A stretch of DNA of 23,280 bases, taken from NCBI GenBank assembly GCA_000969725.1, contig JXSR01S008910.1; one strand, 5' to 3'. The stretch is from Ophiothrix spiculata (lineage: Eukaryota > Echinodermata > Ophiuroidea > Amphilepidida > Ophiotrichidae). Position numbers and translations under genes: made by a program. Every line of letters begins with the position of its first letter. Within the stretch, counting starts at the first letter, position 1. Below the pieces are notes generated by a model. It was not told the origin of the DNA. It saw only the letters and a list, made by a program, of their open reading frames with translations, and searched no databases. Positions 8,292 to 16,989 of the stretch are shown in pieces.

Positions 8292-9033
8292 ACAATTAGA
8301 GCCCTGCAATAATGTGTTAATGTGTTAAAAATAACCAAAATTGCACTTTTATTGGTTGTTTAGCTTTGAATGTTACCTGCCCTTGACACCCCTAAAGTAA
8401 ATGAGAATAACTGGATGTGATAAGATCCTAATTCCAAAACATGATTGGATTGCATAATTTAGTGTGTTTAACCTGAGAGAAATGGTTAAATATACTGGGA
8501 AATAAACAAATAAAATCAATCCCTGCATTATTGATAAAGACAAATATGCAACCTTAATCAAAGTAAACTGATATTAGTTGGTGAGTGAAATGTTAAAATG
8601 CATGTTCTGTCTGATTTTAAATATTGACCACACAAATTGTCCGGTTGTAGGACCAACTCTTTTTCTGTCAATTCTACCTTTACTGATTTCTGTCCTTCCT
8701 GTTTATTCAGTCATTTCTGCATTCTGTCTTTTACATTTACCTGAATTTTAGAAAGAATAATTTCTTAGGAACTGGTACTCATATTTTTTGTTAGTAAAAA
8801 CTCTTGTTGCACATAAAATTTAGTTCAATTCATGAACATGACTCAAATTTCCTAAAGTTACACTGCCTACACCAATCCCATTTGGTTACACTTATTTTCA
8901 AATTTGTAATAAGGTGTCTGGTCCACGCGTACCAGTACGCACTAGTTTACACCCCATTGTATGACCATTCCCTTGGGATCCACCCAACAACTGAATGATT
9001 AAGTAGGTGGTCAATTCAATAGGTGGTCGATAC
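8292..9033. other. No gene seen; unassigned sequence
   Basis: Contains the reverse partner (8714-8734) of the 21-bp block at 6993, a near-palindrome GCGTACCAGTACGC (8927-8940) and a direct repeat TAGGTGGTC (about 9004 and 9020). No open frame with protein-like content. Confidence 0.45.
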
Positions 9034-9068
9034 GCAGGCGAGACTACTGGTTCGCGAACCATCTTGTT
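9034..9068 (+). repeat. 35-bp end motif with TGGTTCGCGAACCA palindrome, copy 2
   Basis: Matches 2246-2280 with one difference. The perfect palindrome is at 9048-9061. CAGGCGAGAC (9035-9044) is the exact reverse complement of GTCTCGCCTG at 142-151, which closes the minisatellite at the start of the window. Here the motif opens the minisatellite that begins at about 9070, so it looks like the left end of a minisatellite-carrying element. Confidence 0.7.
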
Positions 9069-9069
9069 A

Positions 9070-10165
9070 ATGAACTATTTCTTTGTACTTTACTACCCAA
9101 CTGAGGACAGTCCCCTTTTGTATGTGTGTTTGCTCAAGTGGGTGTGAAGGCATGAACTAATGCAAATGATCAAATTGCATTATACTTTACTACTCAACTG
9201 AGGACAGTCCCCTTTTGTATGTGTGTTTGCTCAAGTGGGTGTGAAGGCATGAACTAATGCAAATGATCAAATTGCATTATACTCTACTATCCAACTGAAG
9301 ACAGTCCTCTATTGCATAAATGTTTGCTTGCTCAAGTGGGTTGTGTAAGGCATGAACTAATGCAAATGATCAAATTGCATTGTACTTTACTACACAACTG
9401 AGGACAGGCATCTATTGTGTGTTTGCTCAAGTGGGTGTGTAAGGCTTTTATGAACTAATAATGCAAATGAAAAAAAGTACAATGCAATTTGCATTGTACT
9501 TTACTACACCACTGAGGACAGTCCCCTTTTGTATGTGTGCTTGCTCAAGTGGGTAGTGTAAGGCATCTTTTTTAATGAATTAATGCAAATGATCAAATTA
9601 CATTGTACTTACTACCCAACTGAGGACAGTCCCCTATTGTATGTGTTTTTGCTCAAGTGGGTAGTGTAAGGCATCATTTTTAATATGCAAATGATCAAAT
9701 TGCACTGTACTTTACTACCCAACTGAGGAAAGTCCTCTATTGTATGTATGCTTGCTCAAGTGGGTGTGAGGGCATTCTTTTTAATGAATTAATGCAAATG
9801 ATCAAATTGCACTGTACTTTACTACCCAACTGAGGAAAATCCTCTATTGTATGTATGCTTGCTCAAGTGGGTAGTGTAATGTGTAAGGCGTTATTTTTAA
9901 TGAACTAATGCAAATGATCACATTACATTGTACTTTACTATTCAACTGAGGACAGTCCTCTGTGGTATGCTGGCTTGCGCAAGTGGGTAATGTACATCAT
10001 CATTTTTGATTAATTAGTGCAAATTAACAAATTGCAATACCTTACTACTCAACTGAGGACAGTCCCCTATTGTATCATTTGTATGTGTGCTTGCTGAAGT
10101 GAGTAGTGTAAGGCATCATTTTTAATGAACTAATGCAAATGATTAAATTGCATTGCTTCATTCAA
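9070..10165 (+). repeat. Minisatellite array, forward orientation (about 10-11 monomers of 97-116 bp)
   Basis: The landmark CTGAGGACAG (or near variant) occurs at 9101, 9198, 9295, 9398, 9512, 9620, 9723, 9830, 9946 and 10054. Each monomer has the form TACTTTACTACCCAACTGAGGACAGTCC, T-rich spacer, TGTTTGCTCAAGTGGGT, GTGTAAGGCAT, AATGCAAATGATCAAATTGCAT. Two palindromic cores are present in each: GAGGAC(A)GTCCTC and ATGCAAATGATCAAATTGCAT (near-perfect). Length varies mainly in the spacer after GTAAGGCAT. Not coding. Confidence 0.95.
9474..9502. repeat. 29-bp perfect palindrome at an orientation switch in the array
   Basis: AAAGTACAATGCAA (9474-9487) and TTGCATTGTACTTT (9489-9502) are exact reverse complements around a single T. 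The left half is the minus-sense version of the monomer segment and the right half the plus-sense version, so a small inverted piece has been joined head-to-head inside an otherwise uniform array. Confidence 0.8.
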
Positions 10166-10256
10166 CTAACTTTTCCCAGATTAAATTCTTAATAGGCCCG
10201 AAAATAATAGAGCAACTCATTTTTTTATACTGAAATCCATGACTGGAATGTATTAC

Positions 10257-10437
10257 TTATTTTTGCAACAGTTTTTTTGTATTCCATGTACTCTAGCGCC
10301 AGGCCAAAATCCAAAATGGCCACCGTTTTCCCAAAAAAATCACATTTTCAGCCGTAACTTTGCTATTTTTTGGTGTTTTACTTGTTTGTGGTATCTAACC
10401 CCATGTTTTGGGGGTCAAGCAATCTATTAATGCATGT
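10257..10437. repeat. Left arm of long imperfect inverted repeat
   Basis: From ATTTTTGCAACAG to about 10437 this aligns with the reverse complement of 11448-11683. Shared blocks include GGCCAAAATCCAAAAT, CCGTTTTCCC, AAAAATCACA, TAACTTTG and ATGTTTTGGGGGTCAA. The right arm carries about 55 extra bases (a G/C-run segment near 11590-11645). Two small hairpins follow at once: ATAGCT/AGCTAT (10442-10456) and CAGGTGT/ACACCTG (10457-10477). Confidence 0.75.
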
Positions 10438-10510
10438 AAAAATAGCTAAAAGCTATCAGGTGTAGAGTTAACACCTGTTTTGACAACAATTTCTGCTCTT
10501 TTTACCTTAA

Positions 10511-11150
10511 TTAGCATATTTCGCGAAAGAAAACTTCAATTCCTATGGCATTGCTAAAGACAAAATGGGTCTTTCTACTAGAGAAGTTGCAGGTTCCTGA
10601 TACGGTCACTGTCACAATCTGTTGCTCTATAGTGTCCTGAATGTCATCAGTCCCATGTGGTCGCTGCCATACTTCATCTCCGGTACCAGCACGGTGGTCC
10701 ACTCGGAAAGTTCCATTGTCATTCAAATAGAACCCAATATACCATCTTTTGGTGCCTGTCTCATCCCAAATAACAGCAAGTGGTTGGTTAGGCATTGTCA
10801 CCTTATATGTGAAATTTGCAAGTGCCTTGAATCCAGCAATTATGAAGTCATTCTCGAGAAAAATCTTGCATGCTCTAACAAGAAGATTATTCAGTGGCGT
10901 CTCAGCTAGTACCTGCTTGATAACCAAGTCGGGTGAATCGGCGCTCTTTGTATAAACTGAATGATTTGTGAACATTAGCCTCCTCCAGAATAAGGTCGAA
11001 TTGCTCAGCTAATGATGTTGTCTTGCCATCCCCATCATGGGAGACAAGTTTTAACTGAGCTGCCAGTGCAGTTTCAACAACTGATTTGCTTTGCCGCATA
11101 AATGACTTAGTGCTTCAGCTTGTCAGCCAAGAGCCTGTAGTACAAGCTTT
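10511..11150 (-). pseudogene. Frameshifted coding remnant, probably transposon-derived
   Basis: Two overlapping minus-strand frames carry one damaged protein. The first (11099 to about 10930) reads MRQSKSVVETALAAQ.. and ..LYKERRFTRLGYQAG; the second (about 10930 to 10511) continues ..ETPLNNLLVRACKIFLENDF.., then RWYIGFYLNDNGTFRVDH and W.RPHGTDDIQDTIEQQIV. The switch between frames lies around 10910-10975. Before 11099 a further coding-like fragment (LADKLKH) is broken by stops. Codon use and residue mix are protein-like, unlike other ORFs here. From memory, such segments (LYKERRFT.LGY; W.iGf....g...VdH; DIQD..eQi) occur in repeated uncharacterised proteins of invertebrates; I cannot name a family. 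The remnant lies between inverted repeats at 10257-10437 and 11448-11683, as expected for a decayed DNA transposon. Confidence 0.6.
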
Positions 11151-11447
11151 GTATATATGGGAAGCTAAACAGGACATCCAATATCTTTATATTATGTTTT
11201 CTTCACTTTTGAAGTTATATCTTTGTTTTGAATATACATATGTCTGCAGTATGGTGTGAGGGTTATGGTGGCTATGATTATTATTTTGTCACTTCAACTT
11301 GTTCTAAAGCTATTTTGAAATGTTTCCAGAAATTAGTTTATAAATATTAAATTTGGGTCTACAGGCCAAGGGTTAAAAATTGAGGAAAAATTGAAAAAAA
11401 TGATCAAAAATGTGCCCTAATTCAAGAACTGAATAATTTACAGTAAT

Positions 11448-11683
11448 TTTAACTGCATAAATGGAATCTTTGACCCCCCAAAACATATGGTTAGACATCA
11501 AAACCACACAAAGAGACCCACAAATGACAAAGTTATGGCCGAAAGTGTGATTTTTCAGGGAAAACGGCGGCAATTTTGGATTTTGGCCCAGCTTTTTTCT
11601 TAGCCCCCAAACCCCCAAAAATGTCATTTCATGTTGAGATAGGACAAATGGAATACACAAAAAAAAAACCTGTTGCAAAAATA
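11448..11683. repeat. Right arm of long imperfect inverted repeat
   Basis: The reverse complement of this stretch aligns with 10257-10437. With the left arm it brackets the coding remnant. The overall unit is about 1.43 kb (10257-11683). Independent insertion of two copies of a dispersed repeat in opposite orientations is an alternative. Confidence 0.75.
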
Positions 11684-12040
11684 AAACAAAAGATCACCCA
11701 TTTATAGCCCACTCCTATTTTTACCAAAAGAAATTAAAGAGTCTAAAAACAATTGGACAGTTTAAGTTTAGATTAAAAAGCCTCTACTGAAATCTGTTTT
11801 CAAGTATTTTAAAATTCCAGCAACAACTTTATTTCTTACCTCAATGTTTGCTTTTATTATTGCACAATTATTACTGATCAAATGATGCAATCATATCTGA
11901 AGTAATTCCTTTTACGTTAACGTTAAATTACACTTCCATATTTCTCTCTATCATCGCTTTTGACATTGTTTCTAGTGGGGTGTATGTGAGTGGGTGTATG
12001 GTATGTGAGTGCCTTGTGTGATTTATAACATTTAGCTTTT
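11684..12040. other. No gene seen; A+T-rich
   Basis: Low-complexity A+T-rich sequence with an ACGTTAACGT palindrome near 11914. No long frame or splice-bounded segment. Confidence 0.45.
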
Positions 12041-12205
12041 TTTTTTGCTTTATATTTGTTTTGTTCGTAAAGTAATTTTTTTGGTGTTTTTTAATGTTAG
12101 GGGGCACAACAATCTTACAGGCTTTTGCTTATTGTTGTGCCTCCTCCATCTCTTGTGTTTCTTTGTGTTTATTTGATGGAAAAAATAAATGAATGAATAA
12201 CAAGT
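12041..12205 (+). mobile_element. LINE-type 3' tail (L2/CR1-like), 5'-truncated
   Basis: GGCACAACAA (12103-12112) pairs with TTGTTGTGCC (12132-12141), a hairpin close to a 3' end, followed by a CT-rich stretch, an AATAAA signal (12184-12189) and a short TGAA-type microsatellite (AAATGAATGAATAA). This arrangement is typical of the 3' ends of L2/CR1-group non-LTR retrotransposons. No reverse transcriptase frame precedes it, so it is a truncated copy. The same end recurs after the N gap at 13226. Confidence 0.6.
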
Positions 12206-12503
12206 TTAAATTCAAACAGGCTGTCAAAAGCTTCCTCTCACTAAGAGGTAGTATGTTATTCATTTTAGAAATATGTAAAAGAGTGCAATATTGGTTTTTA
12301 TGTTATGTTTTCTTGATGTATTGATTTATGAATATTAATGTATAGTTTTCAATGTAAGAATTATACCGCAGCAACCCAGAATTACCCTATTGCTCTAAGA
12401 ACTGCTAGTATAGGTTTAATCAATCACAACATAGTTACTGCCTATAAATATTGGCAAATAGTTTGACCATGCAATGTATTTCATTACATTAATTATATTA
12501 TAG

Positions 12504-12535
12504 GGTCTACGTACAACAGCATGTCAAAATATAAG
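12504..12535 (+). CDS. Candidate 32-nt mini-exon of a split gene
   Basis: Acceptor AATTATATTATAG precedes it and a consensus donor AAG|GTAAGTA follows. In the frame that ends on a codon boundary it reads ..STYNSMSKYK, and the next candidate exon (18880) begins exactly in phase with GLKTRSS. The ATG at 12521-12523 has a purine at -3 and could be the start codon, the preceding 17 nt then being 5' leader. No upstream stop tests this. A chance AG/GT pair is possible for so short a segment. The same exon is present at 13610-13641. Confidence 0.4.
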
Positions 12536-12807
12536 GTAAGTAAATTGTACAAACTTGTGTACAGAATTTGTTGATTCCTTTTTGCTTATAACAGAAATGT
12601 CAAAACTTTCTTTCTTTTTTGATGCTTCAAATCAGCGTATATTAGTGTGTATAATTAGCATATTTTAATTACACAACATACAGTACCACCTTTATGTGCT
12701 TCACATTTAAATAATCATGTCTTTATTGATTGTGTTATTTGAGTGAAATTTATTGAAAACTGTCAATTGATGTATGCTTACTACAAAACTGATTTGCAGT
12801 CCATATA

Positions 12808-13079
12808 ATGCACTTATCACTTGTAACTCTGGCCCCCGGGGACCCGGGCACTAGCGGGGAATGCGCCCGAACTCGTTCATCAGAATTTGATGAGTCCCCG
12901 CCGAACACTCCGCCGACTTCCCCATATGGCGGGAAATCCTCAAAACAGAGTCACCGACGAAGTCCCGGCCCCATACCACGCGGAAAGGGCTCAAATTCCA
13001 TAGATTTAAGTCCCGGTCAAATTCCCCGCCTAAATGGTCACCTTCAAGTCACCGCCGCATCCCCGCACGAGTTCCCGTC
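12808..13079. mobile_element. G+C-rich TIR element, truncated copy (haplotype A)
   Basis: Identical in layout to the first 272 bp of the element at 13914-14286, beginning ATGCACTTATCACTTGTAAC. The right half and right terminal repeat are missing because of the 1331-bp deletion at 13079/13081. Confidence 0.8.
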
Positions 13080-13175
13080 GAAAGACTGATTTCTTGACTT
13101 TAAAAATTACGAGATCACACCATTTTAAAGAGCAAGTTTTTAGGTTATGTCCCAACTAATTTTATCAAAGATTGT
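13080..13175 (+). repeat. Copy of 15517-15611 abutting the gap
   Basis: The 95 bases from AAAGACTGATTTC to ATCAAAGATTGT are identical to 15517-15611. One extra G (13080) lies at the junction. The contig ends inside an inverted repeat (compare 15335-15364 with 15584-15614), a likely reason for the assembly break. Confidence 0.9.
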
Positions 13176-13225
13176 NNNNNNNNNNNNNNNNNNNNNNNNN
13201 NNNNNNNNNNNNNNNNNNNNNNNNN
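13176..13225. other. Assembly gap (50 N)
   Basis: Fifty consecutive undetermined bases, a typical placeholder length, so true size is unknown or zero. Sequence on the right restarts exactly inside the duplicated segment. Confidence 0.99.
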
Positions 13226-14185
13226 TTTGCTTATCGTTGTGCCTCCTCCATCTCTTGTGTTTCTTTGTGTTTATTTGATGGAAAAAATAAATGAATGAAT
13301 AACAAGTTTAAATTCAAACAGGCTGTCAAAAGCTTCCTCTCACTAAGAGGTAGTATGTTATTCATTTTAGAAATATGTAAAAGAGTGCAATATTGGTTTT
13401 TATGTTATATTTTCTTGATGTATTGATTTATGAATATTAATGTATGTATAGTTTTCAATGTAAGAATTATACCGCAGCAACCCAGAATTACCCTATTGCT
13501 CTAAGAACTGCTAGTATAGGTTTAATCAATCACAACATAGTTACTGCCTATAAATATTGGCAAATAGTTTGACCATGCAATGTATTTCATTACATTAATT
13601 ATATTATAGGGTCTACGTACAACAGCATGTCAAAATATAAGGTAAGTAAATTGTACAAACTTGTGTACAGAATTTGTTGATTCCTTTTTGCTTATAACAG
13701 AAATGTCAAAACTTTCTTTCTTTTTTGATGCTTCAAATCAGCGTATATTAGTGTGTATAATTAGCAGATTTTAATTACACAACATACAGTACCACCTTTA
13801 TGTGCTTCACATTTAAATAATCATGTCTTTATTGATTGTGTTATTTGAGTGAAATTTATTGAAAACTGTCAATTGATGTATGCTTACTACAAAACTGATT
13901 TGCAGTCCATATAATGCACTTATCACTTGTAACTCTGGCCCCCGGGGACCCGGGCACTAGCGGGGAATGCGCCCGAACTCGTTCATCAGAATTTGATGAG
14001 TCCCCGCCGAACACTCCGCCGACTTCCCCGTATGGCGGGGAATCCTCAAAACAGAGTCACCGACGAAGTCCCGGCCCCATACCACGCGGAAAGGGCTCAA
14101 ATTCCATAGATTTAAGTCCCGGTCAAATTCCCCGCCTAAATGGTCACCTTCGAGTCACCGCCGCATCCCCGCACGAGTTCCCGTC
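13226..14185 (+). repeat. Duplicated segment, copy 2 (probable haplotype B)
   Basis: Counterpart of 12124-13079, offset 1102 then 1106 bp after the indel. It begins within the LINE-type 3' tail hairpin and carries the second copy of the mini-exon (13610-13641) and the complete G+C-rich element. Sequence continues without a break to 15611 and beyond, so this copy looks like the intact allele. Confidence 0.85.
13610..13641 (+). CDS. Candidate mini-exon, second copy
   Basis: Same 32 bases, acceptor and AAG|GTAAGTA donor as 12504-12535; possible start codon at 13627-13629. If the duplication is an assembly artefact this and 12504-12535 are one exon. Being on the uninterrupted side of the gap, this copy is the one contiguous with exon 18880-19000. 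Confidence 0.4.
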
Positions 14186-14286
14186 TGGCGTGGACATCAG
14201 CATGCACAACTACCCCGCGCAAGCATGACGAGTTCCCCGCTAGTGCCCGGGTACCCAGGGGCTGGAGTTACAAGTGATAAGTGCAT
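13914..14286. mobile_element. G+C-rich element with 54-bp terminal inverted repeats
   Basis: The left arm 13914-13967 (ATGCACTTATCACTTGTAAC..) and right arm 14233-14286 (..GTTACAAGTGATAAGTGCAT) match at about 50 of 54 positions when one is reversed. The 373-bp unit is strikingly G+C-rich (CCCCGGGGACCCGGG and similar) in an A+T-rich setting. A 104-codon Pro/Ser-rich frame spans it (13914-14228) but starts inside the terminal repeat and looks compositional. TAATA/AATA flanks make the target duplication ambiguous (perhaps TA or TAAT-like). Non-autonomous DNA transposon is the best reading. Confidence 0.85.
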
Positions 14287-14289
14287 AAT

Positions 14290-15334
14290 AATGGAAGAAG
14301 ATGGTTTTCAATTAAGACATTTTTCAATTGGCATACATGTATTTGCACTGAATCTTTGTGGATTTTGCTCAAAGTCCGTATGATAAAAGATGGTCATAGC
14401 ATATGTATATGTATGCGAAGCACAAGTAAGAATTGTTTACTTTTATCATTTGTTGTTGCATTTTTATGGGATACACAGTTTATTGTTCTTCAAAGCATAA
14501 AGTTGGTACATGTTGAAAAAGCTGCACTCTGGATGTATATAAACCACCTCAATAGTTGTTCATGAGTGAAGAACCACTCTCTTAACATAGGTTTAGGGTG
14601 GTATACATGTAGTTTCACAACTTAATTCGAATCGTTGCCTCTAATAGGACAGGACAGGCACTTGTTTGACAGCTCTTCCTATTCTTTTGCATGCTAAATT
14701 TGAAAGTTCTTGTATAAAAATATAAGAATAGTGGTGTTCATAACTTTTGTGGTTCCATGATACTTGACATACTAGCTAATAATAAAAGTTTATTTAGCAC
14801 GTTTTTATGAAACTTCATTTTTTCGATTTTTCCAACTCAAGTGGAGTCACTTTCGTGAGAATAGCCGTTATACAATGTTGCTTTAAATTTAGACCTCTTA
14901 TCAAAGTATACAATAGCAGCAAAAAAAAAAAAAAATTGTGTTTTGCATGTTGTAAGAATAACATATTAAAATCCAAGTAGATTCTTGATAGGTACATTAT
15001 AGTATGTCAAGATATCAATATCACCGCAAAAAGTGGCAAGTTTTTCATAAAAACTCAAGAACAAAATCATGACCTATAAAAGAACTATAAAGGTGGAATA
15101 GTTGATTTTTATAGAAAGCATGTAACAGTTTTGATCAAATAATTACGAATCTTGGCACTTTGGCGAAAACCTTTCAAAAATAATAAGCAACCTATTAGTA
15201 ATGGTCTTGGATCCATGACAGAATTTACGATTACCACTGATGTCCGAAAATTAATGTTTATAGTCGTCCTCGTTGTGGCCCCCTTAAGGGTAGCAGGCGT
15301 CACATTTGACCTTGAGGGGTGCAATTTTTTTTAT
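14290..15334. other. No gene seen; weak inverted repeats
   Basis: CTTGACATACTA (14763-14774) is exactly reversed at 15000-15011, and GTTTTTATGAAACTT (about 14804) faces AAGTTTTTCATAAAAAC (about 15038); the pairs interleave rather than nest, so they do not define a simple element. Most of this stretch (14186-15516) is absent from haplotype copy 1. Short ORFs are not protein-like. Confidence 0.45.
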
Positions 15335-15614
15335 GAGACAATCTTGGACAAAATTGTTGGGACACTGATCATGTGCTTGAATAAACACTGCCCCTGGACC
15401 CCCGGTACAATGTTGAAGCATGAATTTGTTGATTGCCAATTTATTAGACCCCAACATTGATTAGGGGGAGTGGAGGTTTCACCATGGGTTGAGAAATACT
15501 TCAAAGTAACTTCCACAAAGACTGATTTCTTGACTTTAAAAATTACGAGATCACACCATTTTAAAGAGCAAGTTTTTAGGTTATGTCCCAACTAATTTTA
15601 TCAAAGATTGTCTC
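15335..15614. mobile_element. Possible 280-bp MITE with ~30-bp inverted ends
   Basis: GAGACAATCTTGGACAAAAT (15335) continuing to TTGGGACA (15364) faces TGTCCCAACT..AGATTGTCTC (15584-15614), about 28 of 31 positions matching with one gap. The interior has no coding frame of note. The haplotype A copy ends three bases short of the right arm end. No target duplication is obvious. Confidence 0.5.
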
Positions 15615-16985
15615 GTGGGCACTGGTGCGCCTACTTTTTCAAACAGTTTTTGGTCTGCAGTTTTAAAACGGTTTGATGGATTTTGCTCAATTTTTCAGAG
15701 ATAATGGGGAATTTAGTGCTTTTCATTTTGCATCAATTTGTACCAATTTTCTGTACTATAAACATTATACAGCATGTTTATTTCCCCAAATGAGGCTATT
15801 TTGCTCGTACACGCCTGTACTAATCATTATCTTTAGTAGATAGTAATCGTCGGCATGATTAAACATATACAATTTACAATCCAGAGACTTTTCATAATGC
15901 TGAGAGTTTTTTTATAGCCAAAGAATGCTTTTGATTGGGTAACTTAGGCTAAAACTAACCTGAGTTGGAAACACTCGCTATTTACACAGGTTTGTATAGA
16001 GGAGTTGCGCTAATTGTAATTGTAGACAAACTGCATTTATATGTTCCCTATCCCATGTGCGAGAATCCCTGTTAATTCAGTTAAAAGGACCACTTGCTAA
16101 GGCAAGGTCACACAAAACACGGGCTTACGGTCGTATTTACACTCGACCAGAGTATATCTAGATAGACGTGTCAATCCATTCTTCTTTTATGATAATAATG
16201 ATCGATTGGGAAGTTGAAGCAATTGGCGTAATCATGATTATAGTCTCTAGACGTTCCATTGAAAAAATCATGCTTAAACTCGGCATTGCGTGTTATCATG
16301 TTTATTTTTAGTATGCGAAATTACAAGTAATTTTGAGCTGTTAATTTTCGCTTACTTTCTTTTATTAAATATTTATAATGAATTAATGCTGTCAATATTT
16401 CTTCATTGTACTTGACGTAATTATGTTTTGTGTTATTGTTAGTTTCAAGTTTTGGCTCAGCTACACAGTTAAACCATTCCCATTTTTGTTGATATTCATA
16501 TTTGGAACTTCTTCATTCAATAGAGGTTATCCCTATGCTATGACGTATCATACTGTAAAGATGGCGGTTTGCTCAAACCCATTCAGCAGATCTATGACCA
16601 CAACCTACCACAAAGCCTTGTCACACATACAAGAAATGCACTATGACCAAAATACATTTTAGGTCAATAACATTATGCTATTGAACCGACTGTATTACGG
16701 TGAAGGACATCGGTTCGAATCCTTTGTTTGGAGTTGATCGATCATTTGAGGAATAACCTCTATGATTAAACAGTTTGTTTTCATTGTTTGTTATGAAAAG
16801 GCTTTGGCAAACATTGTTGCAGTTAATGAAGCTTTTTTTCTTCCCTGGCTTGAAAAGTAGAAGGGGGATTATGGCATAGTAGTGGTCCTAATGGATGACT
16901 GCATGCGTTGTAGTACAGTGGAACCTTTTTAACACAAAATCTGTGGGCCAGACATTTTACTTTGAATTAACATTTGCCTTTAACT
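15615..16985. other. No convincing gene; isolated promoter-like and Pol III-like words
   Basis: Mostly ordinary A+T-rich sequence. TGACGTAT (about 16540) lies 15 bp before AAAGATGGCGGTTT (about 16557), resembling CRE/ATF and YY1 sites, but no coding exon follows the ATG beyond 33 codons. GGTTCGAATCC (16712-16722) is a perfect Pol III B-box without an A-box or tRNA fold. TAATCATGATTA (16229-16240) is a palindrome. Confidence 0.4.
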
Positions 16986-16989
16986 TAAA

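Larger units (their letters stand above)
12124..13079 (+). repeat. Duplicated segment, copy 1 (probable haplotype A)
   Basis: Matches 13226-14185 almost base for base: about half a dozen substitutions, and one 4-bp indel (TGTATGTATAG in copy 2). After 13079 it jumps to sequence (13081-13175) identical to 15517-15611, so relative to copy 2 it lacks 14186-15516 (1331 bp). It stops at the N gap. This is what two alleles placed in series by an assembler look like. Confidence 0.85.

Noticed and set aside
9070..10165. CRISPR array
   Set aside because: Repeats and spacers are both conserved, units are ~100 bp, and the genome is eukaryotic.
12124..14185. True segmental tandem duplication with gene-exon duplication
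   Set aside because: The N gap at the exact junction, allele-like divergence and the matching 13081-13175/15517-15611 end point to an assembly artefact; kept only as an alternative.
13914..14228. Gene encoding a 104-residue Pro/Ser-rich protein (also at 12808)
   Set aside because: The frame starts inside a terminal inverted repeat of a MITE and its composition follows the G+C-rich DNA; no domain or splice signals.
14763..15054. MITE defined by CTTGACATACTA inverted repeats
   Set aside because: The second inverted pair interleaves with the first rather than nesting, and no target duplication is visible.
16540..16660. Promoter and first exon at TGACGTAT..AAAGATGGCGG
   Set aside because: CRE- and YY1-like words are present but the frame after ATG is 33 codons without a donor; probably chance.
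16712..16722. tRNA gene suggested by GGTTCGAATCC
   Set aside because: A perfect B-box, but no A-box at the right distance and no acceptor or anticodon stem can be drawn around it.
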